Source: Onchocerca lupi | Taxonomy: Eukaryota > Nematoda > Chromadorea > Rhabditida > Onchocercidae | NCBI GenBank assembly: GCA_028564675.1 | Contig: JAOVVO010000141.1 | Location: forward strand, 62,001 to 126,000 | Reading direction: 5' to 3' | DNA: 64,000 nucleotides | In this document: in pieces, positions 46,590 to 60,000 of the stretch | Numbering within the stretch: position 1 is the first letter of the stretch | Layout: every line of letters begins with the position of its first letter | Program-made: the position numbers and the translations under genes | The notes under the pieces: model-generated | Databases searched by the model: none | Told to the model about the DNA's origin: nothing | The model's input: only the letters and a program-made list of their open reading frames with translations

Positions 46590-48716
46590 ATGAGTTTCAT
46601 CGGCATGAATATTGATATGTTTCAGGTAAGTTTTCCTACAGTTGATCTGCATTACTGACCTAATTTAAAAACTACGTAATTTTATGTTCAAGAATAAGCT
46701 GGAAATGTAGTCATTTGATAGAGTTAGAAGTAATAGATTATATCCATATTGCTGTAATAATAAGCATTACATATTACTAATATTATTAATTTGATATGAA
46801 TATGGATTATTCTATAATGTCATAACAATAAGCATATTATTATTATCTTCCGGAAAAGAAATAAATGGGATTTCAGGTAAAGCAGCTCAGAACGAAACAG
46901 ATTGTTGCATTTGTGAATTATTTCTTGATAAGAAATGTTCAGATGCTGCAAGATTTTGTGTCAAATATGGAGTGGAGAATTGTTGACATGGAAAAACGTT
47001 TGAGTCGAGTGGAAGTAGAATTGAAACTTTTGGAACTTAAAGTATTCACTATTCTTCGTCAGTATTATTATTGAAATTGTGGCACAGCGAAGTAGAGCTT
47101 CTTCATTCTTAAAGAAGTAACATAGTGTTAAAGATTTTTAAAAAAATGTGAGGTCAGTCTATCGCTATCGTCATAATACTTTTAAAATAAACGGCTTTAA
47201 TTAAGGTTTGTTTTCAGTTAGACAGCGTGCCGGGTTTACAAGTGATAGTTCCTAAAGCCAATGAGTCATCAGCGAAACAACAGTATGATAGTTCACTGTT
47301 TAACCAAATTACGATGGAAGATACTTTGAAGGTGCATTTTTCATTTTAGAAATGAGAGTTAATACATATATATGACAAGGTGCGATAAACTATTATTATT
47401 GAGTTTATTTAGTATGCATAGTTGCTTTGATTATGTCACGCAATCTTTTTTCCTTTCTTCATTTTCTCGAATCAGATTGAACAGAATGATCTTATTCTTT
47501 CTGGTTCTTAATGATTATTCTAATTGATTTTATCTTTTGACGATGTTTGAGAACCACTCAAGAAAAAAATATTTTTCAGGACGGAACAGTTGAGCATACG
47601 AAAATAGTTGATTCCGAATCCTTACTTGTTCCTAGTTCTCTCATTAGTGTTGAAAAACCACACAAATCTTCCGTGGAACAAAATCGTTGTCTTCACATTC
47701 GAGATGATCCTCGTTATGCTATTTATTTCAAAATGCTTAAAATGGTTCGCCTTCGATTCTTATTGTTCTGTTGAAAGGAGTAAGAGTCTTTCCTATGTTA
47801 TTTTAGTATAATCGACTCGCATACTAATTTCCTTTCCTGATTTGTAAGACTCACTTGTTTATTAACCATATTAAAAACAAGGTAATGATTGCAATATGCG
47901 AATTTCCGATTCACTATAGCTTTTGCTATTCTCGAAAGCTATTTTAGGATTTATTTTTTGTCATCTTGTTTTCTTTTTTTTTTTTTTTTTCATAATTGTT
48001 TTACAATTCAGGGAGTACCCGAATGTGCGGTAAAGCAGAAGATGAAGAGTCAGGGGATCGACACAGTACTTCTCCAGTATGTTAATTTTCAGTCTTTTTT
48101 TGACGTAAGGAAATCTTTCCTATATACATTTTGTTTTATTGCAGTTACTCCATGATTGTCATCACTAATAAACAAAGTCTTATATTGGACATCCATCAAA
48201 GGAAGTGGTAGCAGTGACTGAGTAGTTCGAAGTGTTTCCTTATTTTTAAAGAAGTTTTAAGCAAATTTCCGTCATTAATATCAATTATTTTTTTTTTTTT
48301 TTTTTTTTTGTGCAAAGCGGAATTTGAAGTGGCAACTACCATCTCATATCTGACTATTTTCTTATATTTATTCAGACATTGGAAGTTATTTTCTAGCAAC
48401 GAATAGAGTTTTGAACTTATGATCCATCAATAAAAGAATGAAGGGTATATAAATTATAAAAGTCAAATATATTACGAGAACACCTCATACTTCCTGCGAA
48501 TATTGAGATGGTTCAAAATATTAGAGCTTATCAAATAGAGTAGATTAGATGGAATTCTCTAAATATTTTCTCGTTAAATTTGAACTGATTCCAAATTTCT
48601 GCAGAACACCAGACGCATTCTCTGATTTACCTGAAGATGTGGCAATTAGCATCGAAGGCAAAGGATCAACAAGTGCTGATGATGATCAGAATTCCACATC
48701 TTCCAGTGATCGTTGA
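46590..48716 (+). CDS. ddl-1: WASH complex subunit 3 (WASHC3/CCDC53, ddl-1-like)
   Basis: Six exons: 46590-46625, 46877-47041, 47218-47331, 47580-47744, 48012-48076 and 48605-48716, giving 218 residues (human 194). WASHC3 is a small coiled-coil subunit of the WASH complex that nucleates actin on endosomes for cargo recycling. Matches: NIDMFQVKQLRTKQIVAF against human GIDLTKVPAIQQKRTVAF, a long coiled coil (MEKRLSRVEVELKLLE), SVPGL, DDPRYAIYFKMLKMGVP and MKSQGIDTVLLQTPDAF. The C-terminus is serine/aspartate-rich. The nearest acceptor before the start is TTTCATTCAG at 46513-46522. Poly(A) signals AATAAA occur at 48869-48874 and 48893-48898. Confidence 0.92.
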
Positions 48717-49750
48717 TTAAAAACTAGAGTTCATAATCTTTGTAAATTAAGGAAGGAATTTAAGAAAGTGAAACATTGCCAAATTATTTAAATATAGAAG
48801 ATGTGTTTAGGGAATTTCGGGTCGACTCTTTGTATTCTTGATGTTTTATTTTTCAAACTAATTGTATAAATAAAAACAAAAAAATGTCTTGTAATAAATA
48901 AAAAAGACAGAAAACAAAAAAAAAAATGCAATATATATATATATATATAATATTTGAAACGAAGCATTCAAAAAAAGTCATCATTTCAGCACAAGACTCA
49001 AAATCTTACAAGGCTGCTTGAGCACTTTGTTTTTTTTAAAAGTCTCTCATCAGTAATACTTGAACCTAAATCTTTTATGGTTATTAGTGCGGTCCAACGA
49101 AAAAATTTGAGGAGAAAAAGATAGATATGATATAAAGTTAATTACTGCTGAATTAAAAAAAGTTTATGAATTTCATGGGTTAGTCAGCAGATTTCCAGAA
49201 TCACTTATTATGCCAAACAGCCATTAGCAGGATTACTAAAAGAGATTGTTCTCACTGTCCTGATTGATCATTGATTTCTAGATGGTTGCAGCATAAGATT
49301 TCAGATTCTGTTGATGTATTTGGTAAAAATTTTTGATTTGGGATTTGAAACTAGACCTTGAATGCTGTTTCTATAAACTATCTATTGCATTCGTTTGCTT
49401 CACTTGGGTATCCTAAACAGATATCAAGATGAAATTCGGACTAATATTTGATTCGTAGGGGAATGGTACTGGGAGAAAAGTAGGGAGAAGTAGCTCCATT
49501 GAAAATCTCAGCTGGCACTGAGGGAAGAGTAATTATTTTTGCGTTGTTTATCAATTAATTTTGCTTTTTTGTACAAAAAATGAAATCCTTGAGCCTTAAC
49601 TTACTGTCTCATTTTTCCATTACTGTGAATTACCTTTCGGAATATTTTTGCTTTATGGGAGAATTATTTTCCCATTCAAATTCAGCTTGATTACTCGTCA
49701 AGTGTACTCCAAATGATGTCAATATTGCTGTGATATAATCATCGCTCAAA
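48717..49750. other. 3' flank of WASHC3, intergenic
   Basis: Holds the WASHC3 poly(A) signals and an (AT)n simple repeat at about 48931-48949. No gene was seen. Confidence 0.55.
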
Positions 49751-50588
49751 ATGTTGCTATCACCATTTCTCCTACTCGGATTAGCTTCTGCTGGATCAGT
49801 TAGGTGAACATGTCCAGGTCAGCTTGTTCAATTGGGCAATATTTACTATCTACCTTCACTCAATATAAATTCGAATCTTCCTTGAAATTATTCTTCTTAT
49901 GTAAAAGCGTGAAAATTACCGATTTATAACATTCACTTTAGGATTTTCGGATGTTTGAAAAAAGATTTAGCTCAGCAAATGTCGCCTCCAATTACTTCAT
50001 ATCTTGAACAGCGGAGTTCTGCGTCAATCATTCGGACAATCTACAAATATTACTGAAGATTCGATAGCAGTAAGTTCTGTCGTGCAGTCCATTCTATCAC
50101 TTCTTCGTTATCAAGCTCGTCATTGTTTCAGCCATTATCGCTGGTCATCAAAAAAAACTATTGTTGAACGTTCTTGTTGTTCTTCTATTGTTCTAAACTA
50201 TTTTTCTTCCATTTCACCGGGCACAGTCGATGTTACCAACTTTTGATCACTGTTTCTCGCAATCATCGAGGATAAAAGCTCACACCACTGATCGAACTTT
50301 TTCAACACCACATGAGACAGATCAAAGATCATCGGATTCCAACATTTCAACTGGTCTTTCCCTCAGTGTCCACCTCACAATTTTCTTCATCCTTCAGCTA
50401 TAAAAGATACATGTCGTCCTGTAAACTCTATTTCTGAGATCTTGACAGCGTCAGGCATCATTTTGAACGATCATATCACTTCAGCTTCATTGGTCCCCGA
50501 ATCTCTTATTCAAGTATTTCCACTCTTTCAGGGATCATTGCCGCCATTCGGTTATCTTCCGACTTGGTCTCTGGCCAATGAATGCTGA
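49751..50588 (+). CDS. Possible small secreted orphan protein
   Basis: A proposed four-exon chain keeps frame: 49751-49803, 49976-50069, 50227-50353 and 50398-50588, giving about 154 residues. It starts with a classic signal peptide, MLLSPFLLLGLASAGS. A Ser/Thr-rich middle follows (SQSSRIKAHTTDRTFS) and the end reads LPPFGYLPTWSLANEC then stop. The last intron would be only 44 bases. Support is limited to the signal peptide, phase agreement and protein-like composition of the last two exons. No family was recognised. A decayed gene is the main alternative. Confidence 0.4.
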
Positions 50589-53500
50589 GAATAAGCATAT
50601 CTCATATTACGGCACATTGATCGCAGCTTGAGAATAGATATCATTCAATAATAAATTAATTGCTTGTAAACAAAGGTTAACAATTATTCAAGGAAATTTC
50701 TGATTCCAAAGTATCACCAGTATTCAAGTAGATCAAATATAATAGTCGTAAAAAAAGTTTGATGTATCGATCACAAAACTCGTAATACCATTTTCTGTCC
50801 AGTAAAATTAATTTTTTTAAGACATCACAGCAATCGACACTCGTACGTTGATTCAAAAGTAGTCTCGCAGTACAATATAAAATTTATCAAGTTGTTATAA
50901 TACTGTAGCTAGATCAAAAACTATCAAGAGTTTTTTCCGACTAGCGGTAATACGAAGTAAAAACGTGGACCCTAATTACATGACATAGTCGACATCAGTG
51001 TTAGCAAGGTAAGACTTCTTCTGTTCTTTCTTGGAAGCATCAACAATCAATTGATTCTATCACGTTTACGAATTCCTCATTCTCGAAAATGTTTGCGATT
51101 CTGAATGTTAGAGTAAACAACGTAAGGCAGAGTCAAACGTTCAATACCGATTTAATGGATTTATTATTTCTCGTAGCGAACAATTTCAATCAGATGCTGA
51201 GACAAAAATTAAAAAGAATCCGCATGCATAATGAACAGCATCACGAATGACTTGGTCTGTTTGAATTCTGACTCGTAAATTGTATCCTTAACGGTTCGCA
51301 GCTTTGTGAGTAAGTTCTCAATCCACTTAATTACGAATTGCTTCATTTATTATTAAATATCTTATAATCTTGTACAATTCTATTTTTCATCCGTAATGCT
51401 CTTTACCGATCCACCGCTTTTACGACATTTGAAATTTATCATTCATGTCTAATGCTCTATTTGAATAAAAAAATCCTTTATGTATTTTAAAACATATCAT
51501 TGGTAAAATAGATGAGACTAGTTCAAAATGAAAAGAATTTTCAGTTGAATTTCATTTGCATATACTTGAATTATTTGCTCCATATTTACAGAACACTGGT
51601 GGTGATGAATTTAAATTTTCATTGTTTACTAGTTAGAGGGACACAAAATACTGAATCTATCTCAGACTAAATTCTATATTTGATTTCACTGCCATGAATA
51701 TTTCATTTCTCCGCTTAATACATATTGCTGAAAGTTTTATGTAACAGGAAATAATGTGCATTTTTGAACTCTAAATTTTAGGACTGAATTATAATTAGGA
51801 TAGCATTCTCCAAAAACATCTCTGCCACATTTTCACTCACTTTCAATCCATGACCTCTTAATTATAAATGATTGCTAATGAAAAGAGATATGCGTGTTTG
51901 GATCATTCCCAAATGCAATGTGACAAGGCCATCCTGCAATGGAACATTCAAGATATTCCTTGTCTAAATTTCAAACACTTCAACCGGTTTCAACTAATTA
52001 ATATTCATCCACCATTTTGGAAAACTGCTACGGTAAAAAAGGATTTGGGATGGAGGAAACAGACTGCGGGATGTAAGAGGAGAACAGCAGAGAAGAACGA
52101 CGTAAAACCATCGGACCAATTCAACTGCAATTGACATGAATAAATAAGCATCAACTGTCCATACTAATTCAGGTTCTCTGAACCAAAGGTCAAGTGAGGT
52201 AAGCAGGGGTCATCGATTGCTAGTTGAGAAATGCTATTGGACCATACTTGAGGATTAGTAAGTAAGGACGCAGGAAAATACGTCAAGTAGACGGTATTTC
52301 AGAAGTAGCCTCACTCTGTCTCCATTCCAGTAGCACTGCACAACTATTAGATGAACGCGAACAATAACCGTCCGCTGGTGCTCGATGGTACCTATCGGTT
52401 CCGAAGGCGTGCCCGTTCCGCATAGGCGGAGCAGAGCAATGATCATTGCCTGTGGGGGTAATAATTCCGAGGTGATAACTACCACTCCTAAGCCTAAGCC
52501 TGAAGGCTTTCCACACTTCTCTCGCTCATCCGTTCTTTCCAAATAACAGTAAAAAAGGTAAGCTATTCAAAGATATTAGAATCGATGAATATTCTGGGGA
52601 GATAAGTTATCATCCTCGTCCAGACCATTCCTGTTTAACTATCCTTGGATCAACATTATGTCCACAGATGATTGAACCAAGTGCTGCTTGGCCAGTATTC
52701 TGATCATATCATATCTGTTATACAGGCTTTTCTTCTTCCTTCTACACTAATATTATTGTTCGCAACAGGTGAGAAACATGTCCTCAGCAGATCTTCCTTA
52801 TTTTTGGCGAATCGTAATTTTCGTCTTATTCTTGGTTGAATCATTTGTTTCAAAAAACTACCAACTTAAAAGTCTGTGCAGTCTGGACTCATTATATCTA
52901 CTTATTAGGAGGAGTGATTGTCCATCGAATTACAAACTTACTTATTTCAAGCAATTTCTTATAGTTTCAATGTTATTTATCAATCAGACAGTAAATATCA
53001 AATTATAATAAGTATGAGAGAAGAGAAATAGTAGAAACTTTAATTTTACGGATCAATAAGTCTTTGCTATCTGTTTGGTTAGAGGATTTAATCCAATCAA
53101 TAATATATTTCTAGCAGTTAAGTGAGGAATGGATAATTTTGGAAAAACAAGAAAATCGTTACACTTAGATCCAGTTTCTAGACTAAGTTTGGGATGTCAT
53201 GGGTGAAATTGCTCAGAAATACTAAACTTGTAAACGGGAAGAAGTAAATTACATTCAGTTGAATGAAGTTTTCCATTTCTGCCGCATCCTTCGATAAGCA
53301 GTCAAAGTTATTCCCTTCTGTTAAGTTTATTCACTGATCGGACTTCCAACGTTACACGCTTGATTGAATTGTCGAAAACTGCAAAAACTGTCTCAGAAAG
53401 TCGCTGCAAGTGCTTCCCTGCGCACATCAATATGTGTTTTATAAAGACACGGTAACTTTCTTTCGGATTGCTGGAAACGTAGTACATGACGCAAGATGAC

Positions 53501-54087
53501 GTATTCCGCTGAACTGTTTTTTGATCTTTTTATCATCGATCTATCCGACTTGAAATATGCAAAAACTAAATCATCTCTGTTCATCTTAATAACTATTATA
53601 TGACTAATCAATCAGTCTGTCGTTGCAGTAATCCTAGAAAATTCGCCTTTTTTGGTTTTCATAGGAAAAAGGAAGACAATCCATTAAACTGTCATTGTTC
53701 TTGTCTTTCACAGGCTTGCGTTACTTTATCGCTGTCGCTACGATATTTGACGGAAAGAGCATCATCCATCCGATCATTACTATCACTACTACTACTACCA
53801 CTACAACTACTACTACCATCTCCAACCATTACACCATTTCTATTACTACTACTTTTCACAGCTTGACGCCTCTTTTTGTTGCGAGTCGAATTTCGAAATG
53901 CCATTGAACGAATATGTTTGAAAAAATGCTGACATTGTGCAAGAATCATGATGAATGCGTTCTATAAAAGGTACGGTCAGTGTATTCGTTAGGAGCAAAC
54001 TTGTCCACACCTGTCTCCAGCTAAACCGATTCTTCGAGACAACTTGAAGCAGATCAAGTTTCCGATTTTGATGTTCATCAAGGAAGC
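50589..54087. other. Intergenic with a GC-richer patch and a triplet repeat
   Basis: No confident gene. About 52330-52530 is GC- and CpG-richer and open on both strands (a 95-codon minus frame at 52255-52542, a 53-codon plus frame ending SRSSVLSK). Neither has splice support. An ACT-type triplet repeat lies at 53777-53820. Confidence 0.4.
53777..53820. repeat. ACT/ACC triplet microsatellite
   Basis: Imperfect tandem CTA/ACT triplets. Read on the minus strand they give the serine run of an open frame at 53692-53949. Confidence 0.85.
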
Positions 54088-57000
54088 ATGATTACTGATG
54101 TATTCACAGCTGCTGTGCTATTTCTGTTCATGGTGCAAGGGACTGATGTCAATGATAACAATGTGCATCTTCAACTGCAAGAATTACGACTTGGACAGTA
54201 AGACGATTTGTATTTTTTTTTTTTTTTAATTTTTGAGTACAGTTCATCAATACCAAATTTCTTCATTAAATTTCAATTTAATCATCTTCCTTCATCTTTC
54301 AACTCGAACAGTTGAAGTTATTTTATGCATGAAATGTTAACATCCTTAGCTATTCTTCATTGTTGATGCAGAGCCAAGTGTATCTGGAAAATTCATATGA
54401 AACTGTTGCTCATTAAAAGTCAGGCTTTGCAATTCTTTTTCAGGATAGTAACGTCCTTCAATTCCTTGAGTACTTGCTGGGATTCCAGCTCGTTCCCACC
54501 ATTGCTATTCTTACAATTTTTTCTCTTCCCAAAGCAATTTTCATATTTTGTTTTGTGTCCGTTACGAAGCCGTTAGAATGTAAATTTTCACAGACTGGCA
54601 TTATGTTTTCCAGTGACAGTGTGCCAATGAACCCATTCAAAATATTAATTTCTTTGTCTATTAAAGCTTTTCAAAACTTTCTACATATCAAAAAATGGAT
54701 TTCATTTGAAAGATTAAGAAAATCCAAAGAAAATTGTTCTGGATGATGCATTTGTTCACGCATCATTTAGAATGCACTAAATGATCGAAATTTCAAGATG
54801 AGGAAATGTTTCTCGGATCCATATGTAAATAGAAAAGTCAATATAACGAAAAAAAAAGTTTTATATTGTTAATTTGAAGTCAATCTGATAAGTTTCAACT
54901 ATTTAAATGATACATTCATGTTATAAGATGAGAGTTCCGTGATCTGTAACACCGAGAATCAAGCGAAGGATATTTATACTCATTATAAAGTTCTCTTCCT
55001 TAGGTCAAATTAGAAATGCGACAGGATTGACAAGTGAGAGAGACTGGTGTAATAAGATTAAACCAACTTTACAGTTTATATTCTACCGAATCATGCGATT
55101 AAATGATAAACTGTAATCTAATATTTTATGCTGAGATTAATAAGGTAACCTTTCAATCCTTTTCAAGGTTATAGTAGAAATTTGAATTCGAATGGATTTT
55201 TGAAAGTCTCCTGAATTCCTAATTTGGTGTCTTTTATCAATAATTGATTAATCTTCTTAGTTATTATTTGAAACTTTAAATATGCAAGGGTGAGAACTCG
55301 CCTTCATTTTTCTCTGTCCTCCATAAAGATTGTTTACAAAGTTTTGATTGGTTTTGTTAAAAAAAATCAAATTCACAGCCGTCAAACGGAGCTATTTCAG
55401 GGAAATATCCATCAAAAGATTGAATTATGGAATTGAAGGTCGAAGACCGATCACTATTTTCTCCCGATAACAGAAAGTTTTTTATAATTTGATCTGAAAG
55501 TCTTAATTCACTCTGTACAATTTTAATGTGTAAATGCTTTAATTGTACATATTATGCTTTCATTTCATAGAATAATTCAATTCTAAGAAATCAAAAACTG
55601 ATTGAGAGCAATAGTTCAGAAGCAATAGATTGGTTCATGTTGTTTAAGTCATCAGCAGTGCATACAGTGCATATTCAATCTTGGAATTATCCGTATTGCT
55701 GACAATGTAACTATTCATAGCTGAGGTCAAAGGTTGTTGTCATCATTATCTAAAATACCTCTAAACAAAAAATCGAGATATCTCTCCTTCCCTTATCCTT
55801 TTTCTTCTGCTCATAATGGCACCGAAATCCTTATCTCAGACAAATCTGATCTTCAATCTTTTTTATTAGCATTTTTGTGACAAATATCAATCTGACCCCT
55901 ATATCTATTGGTTTATAACTCTAAAAAATAGGAATTAAAAAATAGCCTGGACTTTTTTTCTTAAAAAACGTGTACAATCTTCAATTTTTACACAAACAGA
56001 TTGTAATTCGAATGAAAGAAATAGAATTTTTCCCTTCTTTACCTTCTCAGAACAACCGTAACGTTTTCTTACCTGAATAATTTCACTTTACTAATTTGCC
56101 TTTTTTTTCCATCAGTTGCTTCCATCTTATAGATGACTAATACATATTATTCTACGTAAGTTTTGTGACAAGAAAGTCTTATAAACAAATGGGACATTGC
56201 CGGATTTCACCTCGGTGAATGCTTCAACTGTTCAGTGATCTTTCGACAAAATTTTCCAAATTTTCAAGACCAAGATTAAAATTTTAAAAAAGTAAAAAGT
56301 TTAGAAAAAATTATTGTGCGAAAATATCATCATTCTTTGTGTCACTGGATTTTGATTGTGAATATCCAAAAATGATAGTCTTCGGTGAAATGACAGCGTT
56401 GAATCAGATGGATAAGATTATATAAAATTTTGGAAAGTTTCGCATCAGATACTAATTTACATATCTACCTGAAATTTCATGAGGTTACATTGCGTTTGGA
56501 CCTGTATCGGACCAGTTAGTTATTTTAGTTCAGTCCGTTCCCAAATATCTCTGTTGATTTTAATCCTCAAAAAATTAAAATCTGTCAAACATTTATTTAA
56601 AACATCGTTTACATGGGAAGGAATATAGACAGTATGAAAAGGGAAGAAATGCGAAGGTAGGAGTGAAAGAAGAAATAAAAGTTAGAATTAAACAAGTATG
56701 AATTGAATTGGATTGAGTGAAAGAAACGAACTTGCGAATTGCTTTAGCTATCATATCTGATATCAGCCTTCATCACAAAAAGATATCAGAGAATGCCATC
56801 GATTGGTAAAAAATACGATCATATGGCATTCATTTCTTCTTACAACTTTTCTAATCAATAAAACAGACTCGTATTATGTGGTTTGATGTGTGACACAAGA
56901 AGAGACGAATGGATTATCGATTGAATGAGAAGTTGACCTCTAAGTTTCGGGATTCATCCAATATTTCATAATAGTTAGTGATTCAAGGATCCAAGAAATT

Positions 57001-60000
57001 GTGTTTTCCTTTCGGTATTTTCAGTGAACATTTAGTATAATTTCTTCTTTTCCATCTTTCAGGTCAGAATCATTTCAATACCAAAGAGAAAGCCTTTTTT
57101 TCGTACCCAACTCTCACACACTCTGATCTGTTTGGTCCTATGGAAATTCCGGAAGAGAACGAAGCCACTATTCGATCCGTTTTGTTTAATTCTTCCCTCC
57201 TTCTAAAATCATGTAAATGTTTTAAAGAAAAGATAGCGATTTCATGCGTCCCAGTGCACGACGTAGCATCAAGTAGCTCTATGAACTTATCGACCCTGAA
57301 TATCACCACAAATCACCATTCCTTTCTTCTTCGGGAGATAGGAAATCTGTCATTCCCTCCTCTCATCACGGTGATCTAATGGGCTCTAGCAGGTGGATGA
57401 ACAAAAGGAAGGAATCGATAGGAGGAGTGGAGTTGATGAGTAAGGCGAAATTATTCATGAATCAATATTAGTTGATTCAATACAGATGGCTTTTATGCCA
57501 ATGAAAATAAGTAATGTTTCAGATGGCTGTTAGGTTATTGCTTCCTGAAACTTTTTGTTTGACGATGAAATTCGCTAACAGAATGAAAAAGCTTACATTT
57601 TAGATAGAATACATTGTCAACCTTCTTGAAAACTACCGGAACTATTAGCCTTCTCTCCAATCTCACTTTTCTCTCTCTTGAATTCCAGAGAAAGTCACAC
57701 AAACTTACCGCTATTTCATTAGCATATTCTCAATTCTTCTCGACAATGATGACAATTAACTTCTTCGAAAACGAAGAACGATAATTAAATATACAAATTT
57801 GCATTCAGTCAACTGCTTCAATAAACATCTAAGCAAGGTTTAACAAAAGTTGGCAACTTTAGATTTTTCCAAATAACTTCATCATGTTACTAATAGATGT
57901 TTACCAAAAAAAGATTATAATTCATGTAACAATCTCTTAATTATTGTTGTCACAAATATCTCTTTTCTTTTTTGTCCTCTTTCATTGTCAAAAAAAATCC
58001 CTGCGAATCATTCAGATACTTTCAGTGTTACTTTCACAATACTTTACTGGATACGCAAAAAAAAATCAATTAAAAATTGTCTAGTTCTTATTGATACGTG
58101 AAAAGAAAATAATAGGAAGTCCAATTTCGATGGAATGATGTTTAGAAGCAGTAAACTGAAATGAATTAGTTGCAGAATTTCTCTCTTTCACCCATTCCCA
58201 CAATTTTTAATTTAGCTTCGGGTATTGAAGTAAAAGTAAACTGCAAGCTGACAACCGACATGGACATGTTGTAAAAGATTCGAAGCTCAGACGATGAATG
58301 ATAAACCATAATCCCAATGGCAATCTATAATACTTCTCCCTTGATCAGAACTCAATAGCGATCGTATTCGATCCTTAACTGCATCATCATTGTGCATCCA
58401 CAACAGATATAAACAAACTTGAACAGATACAGTAATTTTTTAAATAAAACTGTCAAAATAAACCCTAGCTTTGTAATTTATTAAGATTGATTTTATCAAG
58501 TGAATGAGGTAATCTGAGTTGGGCTCATCAATCAGCGGAAAATAAAGCAAATGTCGTGTTGGTTTCTCCGTTTGTGTAGAATGAAGAAATGAATAAAGGA
58601 ATAGAAAGAAAAGATATTCTGATAGATCGATCAGGATAGAAGATGAGAATGAAGCGAAGCATTCATTCATGAAATGAAGATGTCCAAGGAAAGTGTCACA
58701 CAACAAATGGATGATGGATGATTCATGGAGCTTAAGATAATCATCCAAACATTCTATTTTTAAGTAAATTCTTAGAAAACCAACAAATTTAGAAAGTAGG
58801 GTAAGAGAAAGGGATAGGATAGATCACCATCGTTCCGATAATGATTGTGTCTTCTAAATGAGTAGCAGACAAAGTTGGAATAGCTTTAGTTAGTCTGAAA
58901 TTAGTTCTGTTCCAGCAAAGAAAAATTATTAAAATCTTATTAGAAAGAAGGTTTGCAGGAAAATTCAAAAATAATCCTTACCGACATTTGAACATCCAAG
59001 GACGAGTGCTACCGGCTGTTAGACGTCATTTTTATTTTACCTCTTTCTTTTTCATAATTAGTTTTATTATGCAAGATTATGCTATTGTTTACGACAATGA
59101 ATCAGTCGTTTCATTCTAACAAATTGGTGACTCTAGCGATATTTGCATGTTTTTGTTGTTCTTGCCATCAAACGAGACGGACGGAGGAGGGATAGATGGC
59201 CTTGTCAATTTAAATTCTTCAGGTACCGTAATGTATCGTACGGTCAAAGGAAATGCATAAATGTCCAACCTACTCACCTGTAGAAATTCATTTGCAAAAC
59301 TCAGTGTTGACCATAAATATTAAATGATCATTGTTGAAATAATTTATTGGACGAGCAACAATTCAAACACTCTTTCCATATGAGACGATACTGTAATTCG
59401 CCGTAGATCTTCATCCATGCATATTCTTTCTTCATTCAACATTTCATGCTGATCCAATCATAAAGCGATTTTCTCACAATGTCATTCAATTATCTCACTA
59501 AAAACTTCTTCACAATACTGGCGTACTTTTATTTTAGAGTGAATGTCTGCCCACACGAAGAGATCGAAACAGTGACAGTGCGTGAGCCGTGCATTCAAGC
59601 TTATACGAAATATATCAGAAGTCGAAAACCAGGTTGCAATGGGCAATTCCGGTCTTGTTCAGTCAGAAAACCAAAGTTCGTTTGCTTTCCATAATTCTTC
59701 CCGCTTCTGCTTCACTGCAAAGAGCGCTTCACCGAAAAGTGCATAATTTTAGACAGCTTCTTTCACCTTAAGTCTTTAAATTTCGATCTTCAGCCACAAA
59801 TCCAAAAAAGTGAATTCAGTTAATGGCACTTTACTAACTGCATGCTAATGGCAGTATATTTCACCACAAAGCAGTAATTGTATTAAAAATCGAGAATCCA
59901 TAAATCATTTCCCTCCGCAACATTCATTAACTTCCTTTCCTTTTCTTTCTTTCCTTACCTTGATTGATCTATTCGCTCCTAATTATTCCTTTCTTTCGTC

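Noticed and set aside
53692..53949. Serine-rich minus-strand protein
   Set aside because: The serine run is only the ACT triplet repeat translated; no splice or start support.
57140..57379. 79-codon plus frame in the long MEGF6 intron
   Set aside because: Overlaps an equally long minus frame, has no family resemblance, and does not join the flanking exons in phase.
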